Of a stretch of DNA of 64,000 nt, positions 40,825 to 49,528 are shown piece after piece (the stretch's first letter is position 1; every line of letters begins with the position of its first letter). Origin of the DNA: Rhizobiaceae bacterium (GTDB lineage Bacteria; Pseudomonadota; Alphaproteobacteria; Rhizobiales; Rhizobiaceae). The notes beneath the pieces were generated by a model. The model ran no database searches and was not told the DNA's origin. It saw nothing but the letters and a program-made list of their open reading frames with translations. The DNA lies in assembly GCA_017640615.1 (NCBI GenBank), contig JAEPQK010000001.1, positions 434,001 to 498,000 on the forward strand. The letters run 5' to 3'. The translations under genes were made by a program, and so were the position numbers.

Positions 40825-40901
40825 TGGTAGCGGAGGAGGGATTTGAACCCCCGACACAAGGATTATGATTCCTCTGCTCTAACCTACTGAGCTACTCCGC
40901 C
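40825..40901 (-). tRNA. tRNA with CAU anticodon, probably elongator tRNA-Met
   Basis: A 77-base cloverleaf with encoded CCA. Acceptor GGCGGAG pairs with CTCCGCT (one G-U pair at the end), D-arm GCTC/GAGC, anticodon stem GAGGA/TCCTT with loop ATCATAA (anticodon CAU), T-arm with GGTTCAAAT. It lacks the C1xA72 mismatch of initiator tRNA. Elongator Met is preferred, but a lysidine-modified Ile2 tRNA also has CAU and cannot be excluded by eye. Confidence 0.93.
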
Positions 40902-41090
40902 CCAGGTGGGCGTGGACCGCCTCTGAAGTCGCGCGGATATAAGGTTGCGGCGGTCGGGCTGTCAAGCATTGCCAGCGCCCTGATTTCGGGCGTTTTCACG
41001 CATCGATTCACCCATTATCAAAGTGTGGGGTTGAGCGGTCAGGACGGCGCGTCTATTGAGGCGCGGCGCAGCGAAGGCAAAAAGAAGAGT

Positions 41091-42044
41091 ATGGCACCGC
41101 GCATTGCAGTCCTGGGTTGCGGGTATTGGGGTAGCAACCACGTACGGACATTGAAGGCGCTCGGCGCGCTTCATGCCGTTTCCGACGTGAACGCCGCCCG
41201 TGCGGAAGGTTTCGCGATCGAGCATGATTGTCTGGCTGTCGAGCCGGACGATTTGTTTGCGCGCGACGATATCGATGCCATCGTCATGGCGCTGCCGCCG
41301 CAATATCACTCAGACATGGCAATCAGCGCGGTCGAATCGGGCAAGGACGTGCTGGTCGAAAAGCCGATCGCGCTCTCCGTGCCCGATGCCGAGCGTTCCG
41401 TGGCGGCTGCGCGCAAGAACGAACGCATCTTCATGGTCGGCCATGTGCTGCGTTTCCATCCCGCCTTCGAGCAGCTCAAGCAACTGGTCGAATCCGACGA
41501 ACTCGGCGAAATCAAATATATTCACTCGCACCGGCTGGGGCTCGGCAAGTTTCACACCGAGAACGACGCGCTGTGGGATCTCGCCCCGCACGACCTTTCC
41601 ATGATCCTGGCGATCACCGGAGCGCCGCCCGAGGACGTGCGCGGCGAGGGCGCGGCACTGCTCGACCACCTGTCCGACTTCGCGCATCTGCATATGCGCT
41701 TTCCGGGCGGCATTCGCGGGCATCTGTTCACCTCGCGGCTGAACCCATATCGCGAGCGGCGGCTCACCGTTGTGGGCACCCGCGCCATGGCGGTGTTCGA
41801 CGATGTGGAACCCTGGAGCCGCAAGCTCGCTGTCTACCGCCATGCGGTCTGGCAGGATTCAGGCCAGTGGGCGTTCACCACCAACGAACCGACCTATGTG
41901 CCGGTGGCGGAGGGCATGCCGCTCACCCGCGAGCTGCAGCATTTTCTTCATTGCATCGAAACACGCGAACCGCCGCGCACCGATGGTGAGGAAGCAATTG
42001 GCGTGTTGAAGATTTTGACCGCGGGCACGGTCACACACGACTGA
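41091..42044 (+). CDS. Gfo/Idh/MocA family oxidoreductase
   Basis: A 317-residue NAD(P)-dependent sugar-type oxidoreductase. The Rossmann motif AVLGCGYWGSNHVRTL is at the N-terminus, VEKPIALS contains the family EKP motif, and WDLAPHDLSMIL carries the catalytic-type aspartate-histidine pair. It resembles WlbA/UDP-N-acetylglucosamine 3-dehydrogenase-like members used in cell-surface sugar synthesis, but no other sugar gene is nearby. I start at 41091 (MAPRIAVLGCG); the upstream frame extension lacks features. It is convergent with mnmA, seven bases apart. Confidence 0.88.
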   Translation: MAPRIAVLGCGYWGSNHVRTLKALGALHAVSDVNAARAEGFAIEHDCLAVEPDDLFARDDIDAIVMALPPQYHSDMAISAVESGKDVLVEKPIALSVPDAERSVAAARKNERIFMVGHVLRFHPAFEQLKQLVESDELGEIKYIHSHRLGLGKFHTENDALWDLAPHDLSMILAITGAPPEDVRGEGAALLDHLSDFAHLHMRFPGGIRGHLFTSRLNPYRERRLTVVGTRAMAVFDDVEPWSRKLAVYRHAVWQDSGQWAFTTNEPTYVPVAEGMPLTRELQHFLHCIETREPPRTDGEEAIGVLKILTAGTVTHD

Positions 42045-42051
42045 GGTTTGC

Positions 42052-43251
42052 CTACCCCGCATCCACCCGTGCTTCACTTGCCAGCTTGGCCAACATCGCC
42101 TCGGCATCGGCGTGGCGCTCAGAGCGCTCGATGAAGCCGCCGCCGAAGACGCGGGCGTTGTCGCCATCCCCATCGTAAAGCACGCAAGCCTGGCCCGGTG
42201 CGACGCCGGCCTCGCCTTCGGCAAGCTCGACAATGAACGCGCCGTTTTCGGCAATCAGCCTTGCGGGCTTTGGTGGGCGGGTGGATCGGACCTTTGCATA
42301 GAGCTCGACACCAGCATCCGAAAGTTCGGCGGCATCGCCATCGCCCAGCCAGTTGAAATCGCGTAAGGCAATGCGGTGCGTGTCCAGCGCTTCGCGCGGG
42401 CCTACAATCACACGCGCCTTGTCGGGATCGAGATGCACGACATAGAGCGGTTCGCCCGAGGCGACGCCTATGCCGCGGCGCTGGCCGACCGTGTAGCGCA
42501 GAATGCCCTCGTGGCGGCCGAGCACGCGGCCGTCGATGTGAATGATATCGCCAGCCACTGCGGCGTCGGGCTTCAGCTTGGCAATAATGTCGGAATATTT
42601 GCCCTGCGGTACGAAGCAGATGTCCTGGCTGTCAGGTTTGGCCGCGATGGCGAGCCCCATGCGTTCAGCCGCTTCGCGTACCTCAGGCTTCGACATGCCG
42701 CCGAGCGGAAAGCGCAGAAAGTCGAGCTGTTCTTGCGTGGTCGCGAAAAGAAAGTAGCTCTGGTCGCGGTCATTATCGACCGGGCGGAAGAGTGCGCGGT
42801 GTGGCCCATTCAGCCGGCTGCGCACATAGTGGCCTGTGGCCAAAGCATCGGCACCAAGGTCGCGCGCAGTCTGTAACAGATCGGCGAACTTCACCGTCTG
42901 ATTGCATGCAACGCATGGAATCGGCGTCTCGCCAGCGACATAGCTCTCGGCAAAGGGGTTGATGACCGCCTCGCGGAAACGCTGCTCGTAATTCAGCACA
43001 TAATGCGGAATGCCCAGCGTTTCTGCCACACGGCGCGCGTCATCAATGTCCTGACCGGCGCAGCAGGAGCCCGCGCGGTGAACTGCGGCGCCATGATCGT
43101 AAAGCTGCAGCGTCACGCCTACGACCTCGTAACCCTCGGCTGCCAGAAGGCCCGCGACAACCGAGGAATCCACGCCGCCTGACATCGCAACTACAATGCG
43201 TGTGTTGGCCGGCTTTCCGGGCAGGTCCAGGCTGTTCAGATGGTCGCTCAT
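42052..43251 (-). CDS. mnmA: tRNA-specific 2-thiouridylase MnmA
   Basis: A 399-residue enzyme that thiolates U34 of Lys, Glu and Gln tRNAs. The PP-loop is SGGVDSS (residues 24-30). The catalytic cysteines are C116 in [10 protein letters not shown] and C212 in [20 protein letters not shown] and [12 protein letters not shown] are also family-typical. The start MSDHLNSL at 43251 is near the PP-loop as expected; the open frame upstream is longer without features. It is about 30 residues longer than the E. coli enzyme, mostly at the N-terminus. It is divergent from sciP. Confidence 0.96.
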   Translation of the reverse strand: MSDHLNSLDLPGKPANTRIVVAMSGGVDSSVVAGLLAAEGYEVVGVTLQLYDHGAAVHRAGSCCAGQDIDDARRVAETLGIPHYVLNYEQRFREAVINPFAESYVAGETPIPCVACNQTVKFADLLQTARDLGADALATGHYVRSRLNGPHRALFRPVDNDRDQSYFLFATTQEQLDFLRFPLGGMSKPEVREAAERMGLAIAAKPDSQDICFVPQGKYSDIIAKLKPDAAVAGDIIHIDGRVLGRHEGILRYTVGQRRGIGVASGEPLYVVHLDPDKARVIVGPREALDTHRIALRDFNWLGDGDAAELSDAGVELYAKVRSTRPPKPARLIAENGAFIVELAEGEAGVAPGQACVLYDGDGDNARVFGGGFIERSERHADAEAMLAKLASEARVDAG

Positions 43252-43429
43252 CGTCGTGGCCGTTTTCCGGTGGCGCGCTTGCGCGTCCTTCGGGTTCAAT
43301 CTTTCTAGGTGGCACCCGGTCCATTTCGCATGGATGGGCGCTGCTGCCAACGGTTCCGATATAGGTGAGGCTGTACCGAACTGCCACAGTCATGGCGTCA
43401 CAGGCCCGTTTCATAAAATGTGAATAGCG

Positions 43430-43460
43430 CGGCTAACCATTCGTTCACCGAGGTTAGCCG
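43430..43460 (+). promoter_or_regulatory. CtrA box within a 9-bp inverted repeat upstream of sciP
   Basis: CTAA-CCATTCG-TTCAC (43433-43448) matches the CtrA consensus TTAA-N7-TTAAC at seven of nine positions. It overlaps the inverted repeat CGGCTAACC (43430-43438) / GGTTAGCCG (43452-43460). It lies 84-114 bases before sciP. CtrA control of sciP is known in Caulobacter, which supports the reading. Confidence 0.55.
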
Positions 43461-43543
43461 TGCCTTACCAGCCGTTTAGGCAATTCTTAAAGCTGTCTGC
43501 GTAGTGTGGCTCAGGTTAGGTCCGTGGGTTTGTAGAGAGTACG

Positions 43544-43819
43544 ATGACCGATCTGGTTAGACCGCGTGTCAAATATGTTATCGGGCCGGATGGCAGCCCG
43601 TTGACGATCGCCGATCTGCCGCCGCAGAACACGCGACGCTGGGTAATCCGGCGCAAGGCGGAAGTGGTGGCAGCTGTGCGCGGTGGTCTTCTCAGCCTCG
43701 ATGAGGCATGCCAGCGCTATCGGCTGACCGTCGAGGAATTCCTGTCATGGCAGGCGTCTATCGACGATCATGGTTTGGCCGGCCTGCGTACCACGCGCAT
43801 TCAGCAATACCGGCACTAA
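43544..43819 (+). CDS. sciP: CtrA inhibitor protein SciP (DUF1153)
   Basis: A 91-residue helix-turn-helix protein of DUF1153: TDLVRPRVKYVIGPDGSPLTIADLPP at the N-terminus, then RWVIRRKAEVVAAVRGGLLS and LDEACQRYRLTVEEFLSWQ. In Caulobacter SciP binds CtrA at promoters and blocks transcription of CtrA-dependent genes in G1; orthologues are conserved in rhizobia. The gene stands alone, 1.4 kb from ctrA, with a CtrA-type box in its upstream region, suggesting a feedback loop. Length and N-terminus match the family closely. Confidence 0.94.
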   Translation: MTDLVRPRVKYVIGPDGSPLTIADLPPQNTRRWVIRRKAEVVAAVRGGLLSLDEACQRYRLTVEEFLSWQASIDDHGLAGLRTTRIQQYRH

Positions 43820-43834
43820 AGCCAGCCGGGCGCT

Positions 43835-44284
43835 TCACCGCCCGGGCTTTGCCTGCACCAGCAAAGACGCAATTGCGGTAAGCACCACCGAGCCGGCGAA
43901 GAACCACAAGCCTGGCAAGGTCAGCGCGATGGCGAGTCCGCTCGATTTGGCGGCGAAAATCACCAGCGCGACCAACAGTACATCCAGCATCGACCATTTC
44001 GATAATGTTCCGATTGCGCGGGGCAGGCGCGCCGCTTTTCCGGCGGGCGCGGCTGCGAGATACTGAACCGACACCAGCTTGAGCGCGGGCAGGGCGACGG
44101 AAAACACTGCGATTGCGAGCGCCAGCAGCCAGTCGCCATTGTCCCATAGGCCGGCGATGATGTGCAGCAGCGAAGGCTTTTCGGAAAAGAAAATCAGCCG
44201 CTTCACTTCAAGCAGCGGCAGCGTGATGCCGAGCGCGAAAGAGAAAACTGCGGCGGTGATCAGGGCAGCGGATATGAGGCGCAT
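43835..44284 (-). CDS. PqiA-like integral membrane protein (paraquat-inducible protein A family)
   Basis: A 149-residue protein with about four membrane segments (residues ~5-25, ~48-67, ~93-117, ~121-143). FALGITLPLLEVKRLIFF and ALAIAVFSVALPALKL match one PqiA module. E. coli PqiA has two such modules and cysteine-rich zinc motifs; here there is one and no cysteines. It is convergent with sciP. Its function in the envelope is unknown. Confidence 0.8.
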   Translation of the reverse strand: MRLISAALITAAVFSFALGITLPLLEVKRLIFFSEKPSLLHIIAGLWDNGDWLLALAIAVFSVALPALKLVSVQYLAAAPAGKAARLPRAIGTLSKWSMLDVLLVALVIFAAKSSGLAIALTLPGLWFFAGSVVLTAIASLLVQAKPGR

Positions 44285-44345
44285 GCGTCCGCTATAGCGG
44301 TGCGTGCAGCCTTGGCAAAGTTAAATGAGATTGGACCTCGGGGGC

Positions 44346-44723
44346 TTAGCCGTGCATGGCTTGGCGCGGTTCGTCTGCTACGTCGCGGCCGCGGCCATCG
44401 CGCGATTCCAGCATTTCGGCCTTCGCCAGTTCCTGTTCGGCCTCGTCGAGAGCGGTTTGGGCCGCTTCCTTCTGCTGCGCCAGATCGATCTGCGAGTTGC
44501 GCAGATTGTCACGGCGCTGGCGCGCAGCCTTTGCGAAGGTCGGGTAGGCGAAGTGATTGACGTCGGTGATACCGGCTTTCTTTTCCTCGGCGGTAATCTG
44601 GTTATCCAGCTCCGCTGCCATTCGGTCGAACTCGCCGATCATCAGGTCGAGCTGCGCAAGCTGACGGCGCTTTTCGCTGACCTGGAATTGCTTGAGCCGT
44701 ACGAGATTGTGGCGCGACTTCAT
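44346..44723 (-). CDS. fliJ: FliJ-like flagellar export protein
   Basis: A 125-residue, almost entirely helical coiled-coil protein (RLKQFQVSEKRRQLAQLDLMIGEFDRMAAELDNQITAEEKKAGI, in parts) with a long charged C-terminal half. The pattern and the FAYPTFAKAARQRRDNL region are those of alphaproteobacterial FliJ, the stalk-like chaperone of the flagellar ATPase FliI. FliI is not in the window. It lies upstream of and divergent from ctrA, whose product commonly controls flagellar genes. A CtrA-type box lies in the shared region. Confidence 0.75.
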   Translation of the reverse strand: MKSRHNLVRLKQFQVSEKRRQLAQLDLMIGEFDRMAAELDNQITAEEKKAGITDVNHFAYPTFAKAARQRRDNLRNSQIDLAQQKEAAQTALDEAEQELAKAEMLESRDGRGRDVADEPRQAMHG

Positions 44724-45192
44724 GACTCAATACTCCCTGAACGCGGCAACCATGACCAAACGGCCAAAATCCTTCTGCATGGCCCGCGTGCAAAAACAGC
44801 GCACCGAACCCCTCTACCCGCCCGGACCCGCGATTATGGAAAGAAAATCCTAATCTTTCGCGGTGCCGGTAACCATTCGTTTACGGGCATCGTTAATCAT
44901 AGGTGCGAGGACTTAAGGCGGGGTAAAGATCGGGTTCCGGTCAACGCAAAACCTCAAGGGCTGAGTCCGATGAGTCACTTACGGGCCGACTCTTAAGTGC
45001 TGCGTTAAGCTATGTTCTGTGCGATTCATCATTAGATTCAAAGGAATGCACGCGAGAGCTGATCAGATCTGATATTGCGCCTGTTGGCAGAATCAGATTT
45101 TGTTAACCATTAGCTGGCAGCCTCCAATGCAGGCAATCGCTGCCCCGGTCATCGAAATGACTACCGGTCCGGCGGCAGAGAAGGGGAATAAG
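44724..45192. promoter_or_regulatory. 469-base ctrA-fliJ control region with CtrA-type boxes
   Basis: No gene is supported. GTAA-CCATTCG-TTTAC (44869-44884) matches the CtrA consensus at seven of nine positions. It carries the same core (TAACCATTCGTT) as the box before sciP. A half-site TTAACCAT occurs at 45103-45110, and CTTAAG / GTTAAG lie eight bases apart near 44993-45010. Autoregulation of ctrA through such boxes is the usual arrangement, and long leaders are typical of ctrA. Confidence 0.55.
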
Positions 45193-45888
45193 ATGCGCGT
45201 TTTGCTCATTGAAGACGACAGTGCCACCGCACAGAGCATCGAGCTGATGCTCAAATCCGAGAGCTTCAACGTTTATGTCACCGACCTCGGTGAAGAGGGC
45301 GTCGATCTCGGAAAACTATACGACTACGACATTATTCTCCTGGATCTGAACCTCCCCGACATGTCGGGTTACGAGGTGCTGCGCACGCTCCGCCTTTCCA
45401 AGGTGAAGACGCCAATCCTGATCCTCTCCGGCATGGCCGGCATCGAAGACAAGGTGAGGGGTCTCGGTTTCGGCGCCGACGATTACATGACCAAGCCGTT
45501 CCATAAGGACGAGCTGGTTGCGCGCATTCATGCGATCGTCCGCCGCTCCAAGGGCCACGCCCAGTCGGTCATCACGACCGGCGATCTCATCGTCAATCTG
45601 GATGCCAAGACGGTCGAAGTCGGGGGACAGCGCGTTCACCTGACCGGCAAGGAATACCAGATGCTGGAGCTGCTCTCGCTGCGCAAGGGCACCACGCTCA
45701 CCAAGGAGATGTTCCTCAACCACCTGTACGGCGGTATGGACGAGCCGGAACTGAAGATTATCGACGTCTTCATCTGCAAGCTGCGCAAGAAACTCGACGC
45801 GGCATCCGGCGGACAAAACTACATCGAAACGGTCTGGGGCCGCGGCTATGTGCTGCGCGAGCCGGAAGAGGTGCGCGAAAGCGCCTGA
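45193..45888 (+). CDS. ctrA: Cell-cycle response regulator CtrA
   Basis: A 231-residue OmpR-family regulator. The receiver (1-~118) begins [23 protein letters not shown] (in parts), with phosphoacceptor D51 in [16 protein letters not shown] and TKPFHKDEL. The C-terminal winged helix contains [33 protein letters not shown] (in parts) and ends in [11 protein letters not shown]. It is one of the most conserved proteins in alphaproteobacteria and the identification is secure. It receives phosphate from ChpT (encoded 0.7 kb away) and is inhibited by SciP (1.4 kb upstream). AAGGGGA precedes the ATG at 45193. Confidence 0.98.
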   Translation: MRVLLIEDDSATAQSIELMLKSESFNVYVTDLGEEGVDLGKLYDYDIILLDLNLPDMSGYEVLRTLRLSKVKTPILILSGMAGIEDKVRGLGFGADDYMTKPFHKDELVARIHAIVRRSKGHAQSVITTGDLIVNLDAKTVEVGGQRVHLTGKEYQMLELLSLRKGTTLTKEMFLNHLYGGMDEPELKIIDVFICKLRKKLDAASGGQNYIETVWGRGYVLREPEEVRESA

Positions 45889-45916
45889 TCCCACAAGATC
45901 CAACGAATTCAAGCAT

Positions 45917-45945
45917 ACGCGCGGTCTTCACGGGTCGCGCGTTTT
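45917..45945 (+). terminator. Intrinsic terminator after ctrA
   Basis: ACGCGCG pairs with CGCGCGT across a 12-base loop, ending in TTTT, 29 bases after the ctrA stop. Confidence 0.7.
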
Positions 45946-45998
45946 GCGTTGGGCACGGCAATTTCTGATTTGAAAGCCAGGAAGGCCGGCGGGTCCCG

Positions 45999-46385
45999 TC
46001 AGCTTGCTTCGGCGGCGGGTTCCAGCAGGTCCATGGAGCGGAAGCGATCCACCAGAAGCTGGCGGTTGAACGGCTTCAGAATGTAGCCTTTCGCGCCGGC
46101 GCGCTTGGCGCGCATGATCGTGCCGATGTCGAACTGCGTCAGGCAGACCACGATCTGCGGCTTCACCTTGGCTTCGATCGCCAGAGCCTGGCGAATGAAA
46201 TCCACCGGGTCCATGTCGGGCAGCGTCGTGTCGAGCACGATCACATCCGGCATGTCAGCTTCGCACATATAGATTGCTTCAGTCGCGGACGATGCCTCGC
46301 TAACCAGGAGTTGCGGGCTCGACAGAATGCGCTTCGCAACTTTGCGAATTACGCTTGAATCGTCCACGATCATGCAACGTTTCAT
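45999..46385 (-). CDS. Single-domain response regulator
   Basis: A 128-residue CheY-like receiver: acidic IVDDSSVIRKVAKRIL, phosphoacceptor in VIVLDTTLPDMD, TQFDIGTIMRAKRAGAKGYILKPF with the conserved lysine. All active-site residues are present. No output domain follows. It lies between ctrA and chpT, downstream of chpT on the same strand, so it may exchange phosphate with ChpT or report on the CtrA pathway. It does not match the DivK or CpdR sequences I remember, so I leave it unnamed. Confidence 0.88.
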   Translation of the reverse strand: MKRCMIVDDSSVIRKVAKRILSSPQLLVSEASSATEAIYMCEADMPDVIVLDTTLPDMDPVDFIRQALAIEAKVKPQIVVCLTQFDIGTIMRAKRAGAKGYILKPFNRQLLVDRFRSMDLLEPAAEAS

Positions 46386-46445
46386 GATCCGGTCACCTTG
46401 TCAGGTTGTTTTTGTTCTTCCGGTGCGTCTGTCGACGCGCGCCAA

Positions 46446-46492
46446 CAATACGGCCAACCCGTAAACAATCACGTAATGCGCAGGCCGTATTG
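46446..46492. repeat. 10-bp inverted repeat between chpT and the receiver gene
   Basis: CAATACGGCC (46446-46455) is repeated inverted at 46483-46492, with 27 bases between. It lies 61 bases upstream of the receiver gene and 57 bases after chpT. It may be an operator or an mRNA structure; no T-run follows. Confidence 0.45.
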
Positions 46493-46548
46493 CCAGTAAA
46501 AACTCATTGCAACCTAACCTTGCGGAAGGAAGTAATGAGTTCAGTTTT

Positions 46549-47178
46549 TCACGCAGCCGACAGTTTGATTTCGTCCGCGCCAGCGTGAATACTAACTGTC
46601 ATTCCGGCTTCCTGCGCCAGAAGCAGCGTGTAATAGGGCTGCACCGCGTGGGCATCGATCGGTTCTTCCGGCTTGGCGCCTGAATGCAGTTCGAGGAATT
46701 TTGGCGGCACACGCACCATCGGCCCGGTGGCAGTGAGGGTGAATTTCGGCGCCGTTTCCAGATCTTCCAGATTGACCGTGATTTTGCCGCCCCGTGGGAT
46801 CGCGCCATTGGCGATCAGAAGCAAATTGAGCAACAGCTTCACCTTGTTCTTGGGTAGCAGCGCGCGGACGCCGTTCCATTCGAGTTCCGGCTTTTCGTTG
46901 CGAATGAAGGCTGTGGCCACATTCTGAGCGTCGCCTGTGTCGATCTGCATACCGGCCGAGCCGGCTGCGCCAAAAGCGAGCCGCGCATATTGCAGCCGCG
47001 CCGAAGCGTTGACCGCGCTGGCGCGAATGAGCTGCATGGCGTCTTCATCCGCACCGCCCTCATCGAGGAGCTCCAGACCATTGTTGATCGCACCGACCGG
47101 CGAGATGATGTCGTGGCACACACGGCTGCATAGCAGCGCAGCCAGTTCCGACGCCGTCAGTGAGAATTTTTCGTCCAT
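46549..47178 (-). CDS. chpT: Histidine phosphotransferase ChpT
   Basis: A 209-residue protein with a pseudo-histidine-kinase fold. The phosphorylated histidine is H22 in SRVCHDIISPVGAINNGLELLDEG (in parts), and the degenerate ATPase-like domain follows (KVKLLLNLLLIANGAIPRGG). ChpT passes phosphate from CckA to CtrA and CpdR. The motif and length match the family. It is transcribed toward the receiver gene and sits 0.7 kb from ctrA. CckA is not in the window. Confidence 0.94.
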   Translation of the reverse strand: MDEKFSLTASELAALLCSRVCHDIISPVGAINNGLELLDEGGADEDAMQLIRASAVNASARLQYARLAFGAAGSAGMQIDTGDAQNVATAFIRNEKPELEWNGVRALLPKNKVKLLLNLLLIANGAIPRGGKITVNLEDLETAPKFTLTATGPMVRVPPKFLELHSGAKPEEPIDAHAVQPYYTLLLAQEAGMTVSIHAGADEIKLSAA

Positions 47179-47479
47179 AAAGGAAAGCCCCCATTTTTCC
47201 GCATATTCGGCGTTCCGTTCCGCTCCGAATCGCCGGCGCTCATCATAGCGCGATATGCCGTCCAGTGTCGGCTACAAGAAAAGCCCTTCTGCAACGCGTT
47301 GCAACTGCGCGATCACGCCATAGGGGCCAGCCAGGAACGGCCGCCATCTCTTCGCGGATTAATGGTTGAAAAAGGATTGAGACCTAAGATCGCATTCGAT
47401 CCATCCGCATGCCGGCCTGGCCGTGATTTGGCCAAGTCACACCGGTAGCGGCTGTTACCCGCAAACGGAGAATGGAAAG
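47179..47479. other. 301-base intergenic region between chpT and DUF1134
   Basis: Divergent promoters are expected here. I found no gene, clear repeat or consensus promoter by eye. Confidence 0.5.
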
Positions 47480-48070
47480 ATGCAGTCCTTGTTCCCCGCC
47501 TCTATCCGCACCCGTATCGTCGCGGCGGTACTTATCTTCCTCACCGCAATGGCCGCGGGCATGTCCGCCGCGCGCGCCAATGCGCAGGATTCCTATTCCA
47601 TGCAGGAGGTCGTCGATGCTGGCCACCGCTTCTTCGGGTCCACCTCCGGTGGTCTAGCAGCGGTTGTCGAGAAGGCGTTTTCATCCTTCGGTCTGCCCAA
47701 CGGCTATGTGCTTGGCCAGGAAGGTTCGGGCGCGATTGTCGGCGGCCTGACCTATGGCGAGGGTCTGCTCTACACCAAAAATGCAGGCGATCACGTCGTC
47801 TTCTGGCAGGGGCCGTCGCTCGGCTGGGATTTCGGGGGTGAAGGCTCGCGCACGATGATGCTGGTCTACAACCTCAACTCGGTTCCGGCGATTTATCAGC
47901 GCTTTCTTGGTGTCGCCGGTTCGGCCTACGCCGTTGCCGGCCTCGGCTTTAACGTCCTGAAGCGCGGCGACGTGTTGCTGGTCCCGATCCGCACCGGCGT
48001 CGGTGCGCGGCTCGGCGTCAATGTCGGCTACCTGAAGCTAACGCAGTTCCCGACCTGGAACCCCTTCTAG
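47480..48070 (+). CDS. DUF1134 family periplasmic protein
   Basis: A 196-residue protein with an N-terminal signal peptide (basic start, then AAVLIFLTAMAAGMSAARANA) and a domain with VVDAGHRFFGSTSGGLAAVVEKAF, LTYGEGLLYTKNAGDHVVFWQGPSLGWDFGGEGSRTMMLVYNL (in parts) and GVGARLGVNVGYLKLT. This is the alphaproteobacterial DUF1134 (EipA-like) family; EipA of Brucella is a periplasmic envelope-integrity protein reported to be under CtrA control, as I recall. Its position beside chpT/ctrA fits that. The start at 47480 follows GGAGAATGGAAAG. Confidence 0.88.
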   Translation: MQSLFPASIRTRIVAAVLIFLTAMAAGMSAARANAQDSYSMQEVVDAGHRFFGSTSGGLAAVVEKAFSSFGLPNGYVLGQEGSGAIVGGLTYGEGLLYTKNAGDHVVFWQGPSLGWDFGGEGSRTMMLVYNLNSVPAIYQRFLGVAGSAYAVAGLGFNVLKRGDVLLVPIRTGVGARLGVNVGYLKLTQFPTWNPF

Positions 48071-48112
48071 GTCAGTCGGGCGGCCTGCGCCGCCTCAGCT
48101 AAACGCATTATC

Positions 48113-48149
48113 GGTGCCCGTCGTTCATTCCGGCGGGCGCCTTTATTTT
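48113..48149 (+). terminator. Intrinsic terminator after DUF1134
   Basis: GGTGCCCG pairs with CGGGCGCC (one T-G pair) around 13 bases and is followed by TTTATTTT, 43 bases after the stop. Confidence 0.75.
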
Positions 48150-48256
48150 GTCATGGACACGTGCGTCCATGAACTTAACCTTAAAGGAGAGTAAAGGCGG
48201 CAGGGCTCTGGATTCAGGGCCGCCCGCCATGGCACAGTCACTCCACAAGTGGCGGC

Positions 48257-49522
48257 ATGGGGCTTTTGTCCGTGATTCAGAGTATCTTGTTCTTTTCATT
48301 GGGTTTCCTGTGCGCAGGGTTCCTCGCGCTTATGGTCGCACCGGCGATCTGGCGGCGCGCCGTGGTGCTGACCAGGCGGCGTATCGAAGCGTCGGTGCCG
48401 CTATCGCTGAACGAAATCCAGGCCGACAAGGACCGCATGCGCGCCGAATTTGCGATGTCGACGCGCAGGCTCGAAATGAGCGTCAAGTCGTTCAAGGAAA
48501 AGGCTGCCGCCCAGATCATCGAGATCAACAAAAACCGCGACGAGCTGCAGCGGCTTTCCGATGAGCGTACCGAGAAGAATGAGGCGCTGACTGCTCTGGA
48601 AGCCAATGCGGGCGAGCTGCGCAATGAACTGCGCCGCCGCGAGGAGCAGCTTCAGCAGATTTCGAACAAGCTGCTCGACGCCGAAGCAAGGCTCGAAGAA
48701 CGTGCGCTCGAGATCGACAAGATGGGCCGCATGTATGACGAGGCGACCTTCGCGTCATCGAGCCGGCAGATCGAACTTGTGGCACGCGAGACCGAGGTGG
48801 AGAAGCTTTCCACCGACGTTGCCGAGCTGCGCGACCAGCGCAAGGAAGCCGAACGCAAGGTGCGCGATATGGCATCCGAAACGAAGGCCGCCCAAGACGC
48901 GCTCAAGCTCGAAAAGCGCCGTGCCGCCGACCTGGAGTCGCGGCTGGAGCGCACAATCTCGACCCTGTCGGACCGCGAAGAGAAGCTTGATCGCCGCGAG
49001 AAGGAGCTCAGCCGGCTGCGCGAAGAGATCAAGTCCAACTCCGGTTCCGAAAGTGACCTGAGCGCTGAGCTCAGCCAGGCACAGGAAGAGAAGGTCAAGC
49101 TGGAGGGTGAGGTCGCCGAGCTCACGCTGCAGATGTCCAAACTTCTTGAAGGCGCCAAGGGCGCCGACATCGAAAAGGCAATGGAAAAGCTCAATGCCGA
49201 CCGCGACCGCATCGAAGGCCGGCTGAAAACGCTGGTCGACGAAAACAAGAAGCTGCGCAAGCAGGTCGAGGTTTTTGAGCGCAACAAATCCGACGATTGG
49301 GACGAGGAGCGGCGCGAAAATGCGCTGCTGCGCGAACAGATCAACGATCTGGCGGCCGAGGTGGTCAATCTGACTATGGCGCTCGATGGCCCGGATTCGC
49401 CAATCCGCAAGGCGCTGGATGAAACGCCGCCGATCAATGGCGTGCCGAAGCCGGCCGAGGCGATCGTCAATCTGGCAGACCGCGTTCGTGCATTGCAGAA
49501 GGCAGCCGCAACGCAGCGCTGA
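48257..49522 (+). CDS. Membrane-anchored long coiled-coil protein
   Basis: A 421-residue protein with one N-terminal span (residues ~5-33, IQSILFFSLGFLCAGFLALMVAPAI) followed by a basic patch (WRRAVVLTRRRIEA). An almost uninterrupted heptad-rich helix runs from ~55 to ~370 (blocks of E, K, R, L such as LRREEQLQQISNKLLDAEARLEER). The C-terminus (VPKPAEAIVNLADRVRALQKA) is less charged. Such proteins occur in rhizobia with unknown function; a structural role at the inner membrane or divisome is only a guess. The ribosome site is weak (GTGGCGGC). It is convergent with the methyltransferase gene, six bases apart. Confidence 0.85.
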   Translation: MGLLSVIQSILFFSLGFLCAGFLALMVAPAIWRRAVVLTRRRIEASVPLSLNEIQADKDRMRAEFAMSTRRLEMSVKSFKEKAAAQIIEINKNRDELQRLSDERTEKNEALTALEANAGELRNELRRREEQLQQISNKLLDAEARLEERALEIDKMGRMYDEATFASSSRQIELVARETEVEKLSTDVAELRDQRKEAERKVRDMASETKAAQDALKLEKRRAADLESRLERTISTLSDREEKLDRREKELSRLREEIKSNSGSESDLSAELSQAQEEKVKLEGEVAELTLQMSKLLEGAKGADIEKAMEKLNADRDRIEGRLKTLVDENKKLRKQVEVFERNKSDDWDEERRENALLREQINDLAAEVVNLTMALDGPDSPIRKALDETPPINGVPKPAEAIVNLADRVRALQKAAATQR

Positions 49523-49528
49523 CGTAGC

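Noticed and set aside
44993..45010. CTTAAG and GTTAAG as a CtrA box upstream of ctrA
   Set aside because: The half-sites are eight rather than seven bases apart, and the second ends in AAG instead of AAC, so I list it only as a possibility within the control region.
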